Shown piece by piece: positions 63,132 to 64,000 of a stretch of DNA of 64,000 bases. Below the pieces are notes generated by a model. It was not told the origin of the DNA, searched no databases, and saw only the letters and a program-made list of their open reading frames with translations. Position 1 is the first letter of the stretch. Each line of letters begins with the position of its first letter. The position numbers and the translations under genes were made by a program. Source of the stretch: CAZJKO01 sp964546995 (GTDB lineage: Bacteria; Bacillota_I; Bacilli_A; RF39; UBA660); contig CAZJKO010000002.1 in assembly GCA_964546995.1 (NCBI GenBank), positions 4,674-68,673 of the forward strand, in the 5' to 3' direction.

Positions 63132-63155
63132 AAATGATTAGAAAGGAGAATATTC

Positions 63156-63422
63156 ATGAATAATCAAAACCCTTACATATTCCCAGGACCTGCTTTTCCT
63201 GGACCTAATTTCCCAGGAGGAAACAATAACTGGAACCAAAATAGTTGTAACTGTAGAGAACAAATCAATCGACTAGATAATAGAATCTCAAGATTAGAAA
63301 GACAAGTAAGAAGACTAGATCAAAGAGTAACGAGATTAGAAAATGGCCTAATTATGCCTCTATCAAGTGATAACTTAGGACAAAACGATAACTACGGTAA
63401 CAACGGAATGTACATGATCTAA
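63156..63422 (+). CDS. small coat-like protein with Pro/Gly start and coiled coil
   Basis: 88 aa. A Pro/Gly/Phe-rich start (FPGPAFPGPNFPGG) and CNCRE precede regular heptads (INRLDNRISRLERQVRRLDQ) predicted as a coiled coil, then an Asn/Gly-rich tail. AAAGGAG precedes the ATG. Composition and the sigma-K-like promoter suggest a spore-coat or exosporium component, by inference. Confidence 0.6.
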   Translation: MNNQNPYIFPGPAFPGPNFPGGNNNWNQNSCNCREQINRLDNRISRLERQVRRLDQRVTRLENGLIMPLSSDNLGQNDNYGNNGMYMI

Positions 63423-63426
63423 ACAA

Positions 63427-63458
63427 AAAAACCTTTAGAAAAAACTAAAGGTCTTTTT
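63427..63458. terminator. bidirectional terminator at the right end
   Basis: ACCTTTAG-6 nt-CTAAAGGT with T and A runs, between convergent genes. Confidence 0.8.
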
Positions 63459-64000
63459 ATTTATCAATGACAACAACAGCGCGTGCACCATAAATAGTAT
63501 CATATACATAAGCACCACCAACATTCGCACCGTTTGTAATAACACCAGCATGCTTTGTCGTAGTTGAAATAGCCGACATGGTCCAGTATCCAGAGTCTAT
63601 CCCACTTACGGTTCCTCCATAACTCGAATTATCCATTAAGTAATTAATCATCCATACAGGACAAGTTCCAGTTGAACCTAAGCAACCAAATTTTTCTGCT
63701 TCTTGAGATGTTATCATACGGGCTTTTGCAGTGCGTTCTGGTAAAGTGTATGTATTTATAGTACAACTGAGTTCTTGACTAGTGCTATTGCATCCCGTAA
63801 ACGCATTCGTTTTGAATGTGGTACTTCCCATTGTATATGTTTGATCATTCACATTTGTCCATCCACTTGTTGCACTTTCTAATACAGGTAGTACAGTAAG
63901 TGGTCCTTTACTATTATCTAACGTTTCATACCATTTCGTCGAGTAAATCGTATTCTCTCGTTGTTGCATCGTTAATGTATCTCCATTATCACTAATCACA
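63457..64000 (-). CDS. second surface protein of the variable-C-terminus family (5' truncated by window edge)
   Basis: The last 181 codons of a gene continuing past 64000. It is collinear with the end of the 12367-14814 protein: QQRENTIY, SKGPLTVLP, TFKTNAFTGC, KARMITSQEA, GYWTMSA and the final GARAVVVIDK all recur. Between GYWTMSA and GARAVV the two sequences differ strongly. Ends with the same IDK. Confidence 0.8.
   Translation of the reverse strand, partial: VISDNGDTLTMQQRENTIYSTKWYETLDNSKGPLTVLPVLESATSGWTNVNDQTYTMGSTTFKTNAFTGCNSTSQELSCTINTYTLPERTAKARMITSQEAEKFGCLGSTGTCPVWMINYLMDNSSYGGTVSGIDSGYWTMSAISTTTKHAGVITNGANVGGAYVYDTIYGARAVVVIDK

Noticed and set aside
1..64000. CRISPR arrays, insertion sequences and tRNA genes
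   Set aside because: No regularly spaced repeats, transposase frames, terminal inverted repeats or tRNA-like cloverleafs were recognised by eye. A dedicated tRNA scan and IS search would settle this.

Overview
The window looks like chromosomal core sequence from an AT-rich, endospore-forming Bacillota of the class Bacilli, probably an uncultured gut-type lineage. Three things point that way. Gene order follows Bacillus-type blocks: sufCDSUB; recU-ponA-nth-dnaD; gpsB-rnpB; rodZ-pgsA-recA-rny; der-spoVIF-spoIVA near hup; sspA-thiI-nifZ-ezrA-rpsD-tyrS; ytxG-ytxH-trmB. Sporulation genes are present: spoIVA, spoVIF, an alpha/beta SASP, a CotD-like coat protein and YjcZ-like peptides. The standard genetic code works throughout. 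Species cannot be named from the sequence alone.

Layout. 1-5.6 kb: a truncated zinc-ribbon membrane protein, a short SSB and the complete SUF iron-sulfur operon, all on the minus strand. 5.8-12.3 kb: mostly plus strand, with a HIT protein, YjcZ-like peptides (minus), PrsA foldase, CotD, a MazEF toxin-antitoxin pair lying between two copies of the cotD 3' end, rpoZ, recX and a polytopic membrane protein. 12.4-20.2 kb (minus): a large SipW-type-signal/leucine-rich-repeat surface protein, a tiny poly-G peptide unit, then an SRP operon (ftsY, ylxM, ffh) carrying an acetyltransferase and a HerA-like ATPase. 20.4-30 kb: RNase J, then RNase Y, MurE, RecA, PgsA, RodZ, RNase P RNA and GpsB on the minus strand. 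30-41 kb: recU-ponA (plus), nth-dnaD, cca and hup (minus), der and sporulation genes (plus). 41-50 kb (minus): an ATPase with a striking operator-like inverted repeat, engB-nrnA-ackA, ndk, fhs and a tandem pair of ORF6N proteins. 50-64 kb: SASP, thiI, nifZ, a pilin-like protein and ezrA (minus); rpsD with a candidate S4 leader (plus); a beta-propeller protein, tyrS behind a T-box, envelope-associated genes (ytxGH), trmB, a small coat-like protein and a second, truncated surface protein of the 12.4 kb family.

How the genes work together. Most encode housekeeping functions: Fe-S assembly, RNA decay, protein targeting, peptidoglycan and division (PonA, GpsB, EzrA, RodZ, MurE), recombination/repair (RecA, RecX, RecU, Nth) and C1/acetate metabolism (Fhs, AckA). 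Spore genes are scattered, but several carry promoters resembling mother-cell (sigma-E/K) or forespore (sigma-G) consensus sequences, which gives a coherent late-sporulation layer. The accessory parts are MazEF, the ORF6N pair, the DUF4143-type ATPase, the surface-protein paralogues and the poly-G mini-gene.
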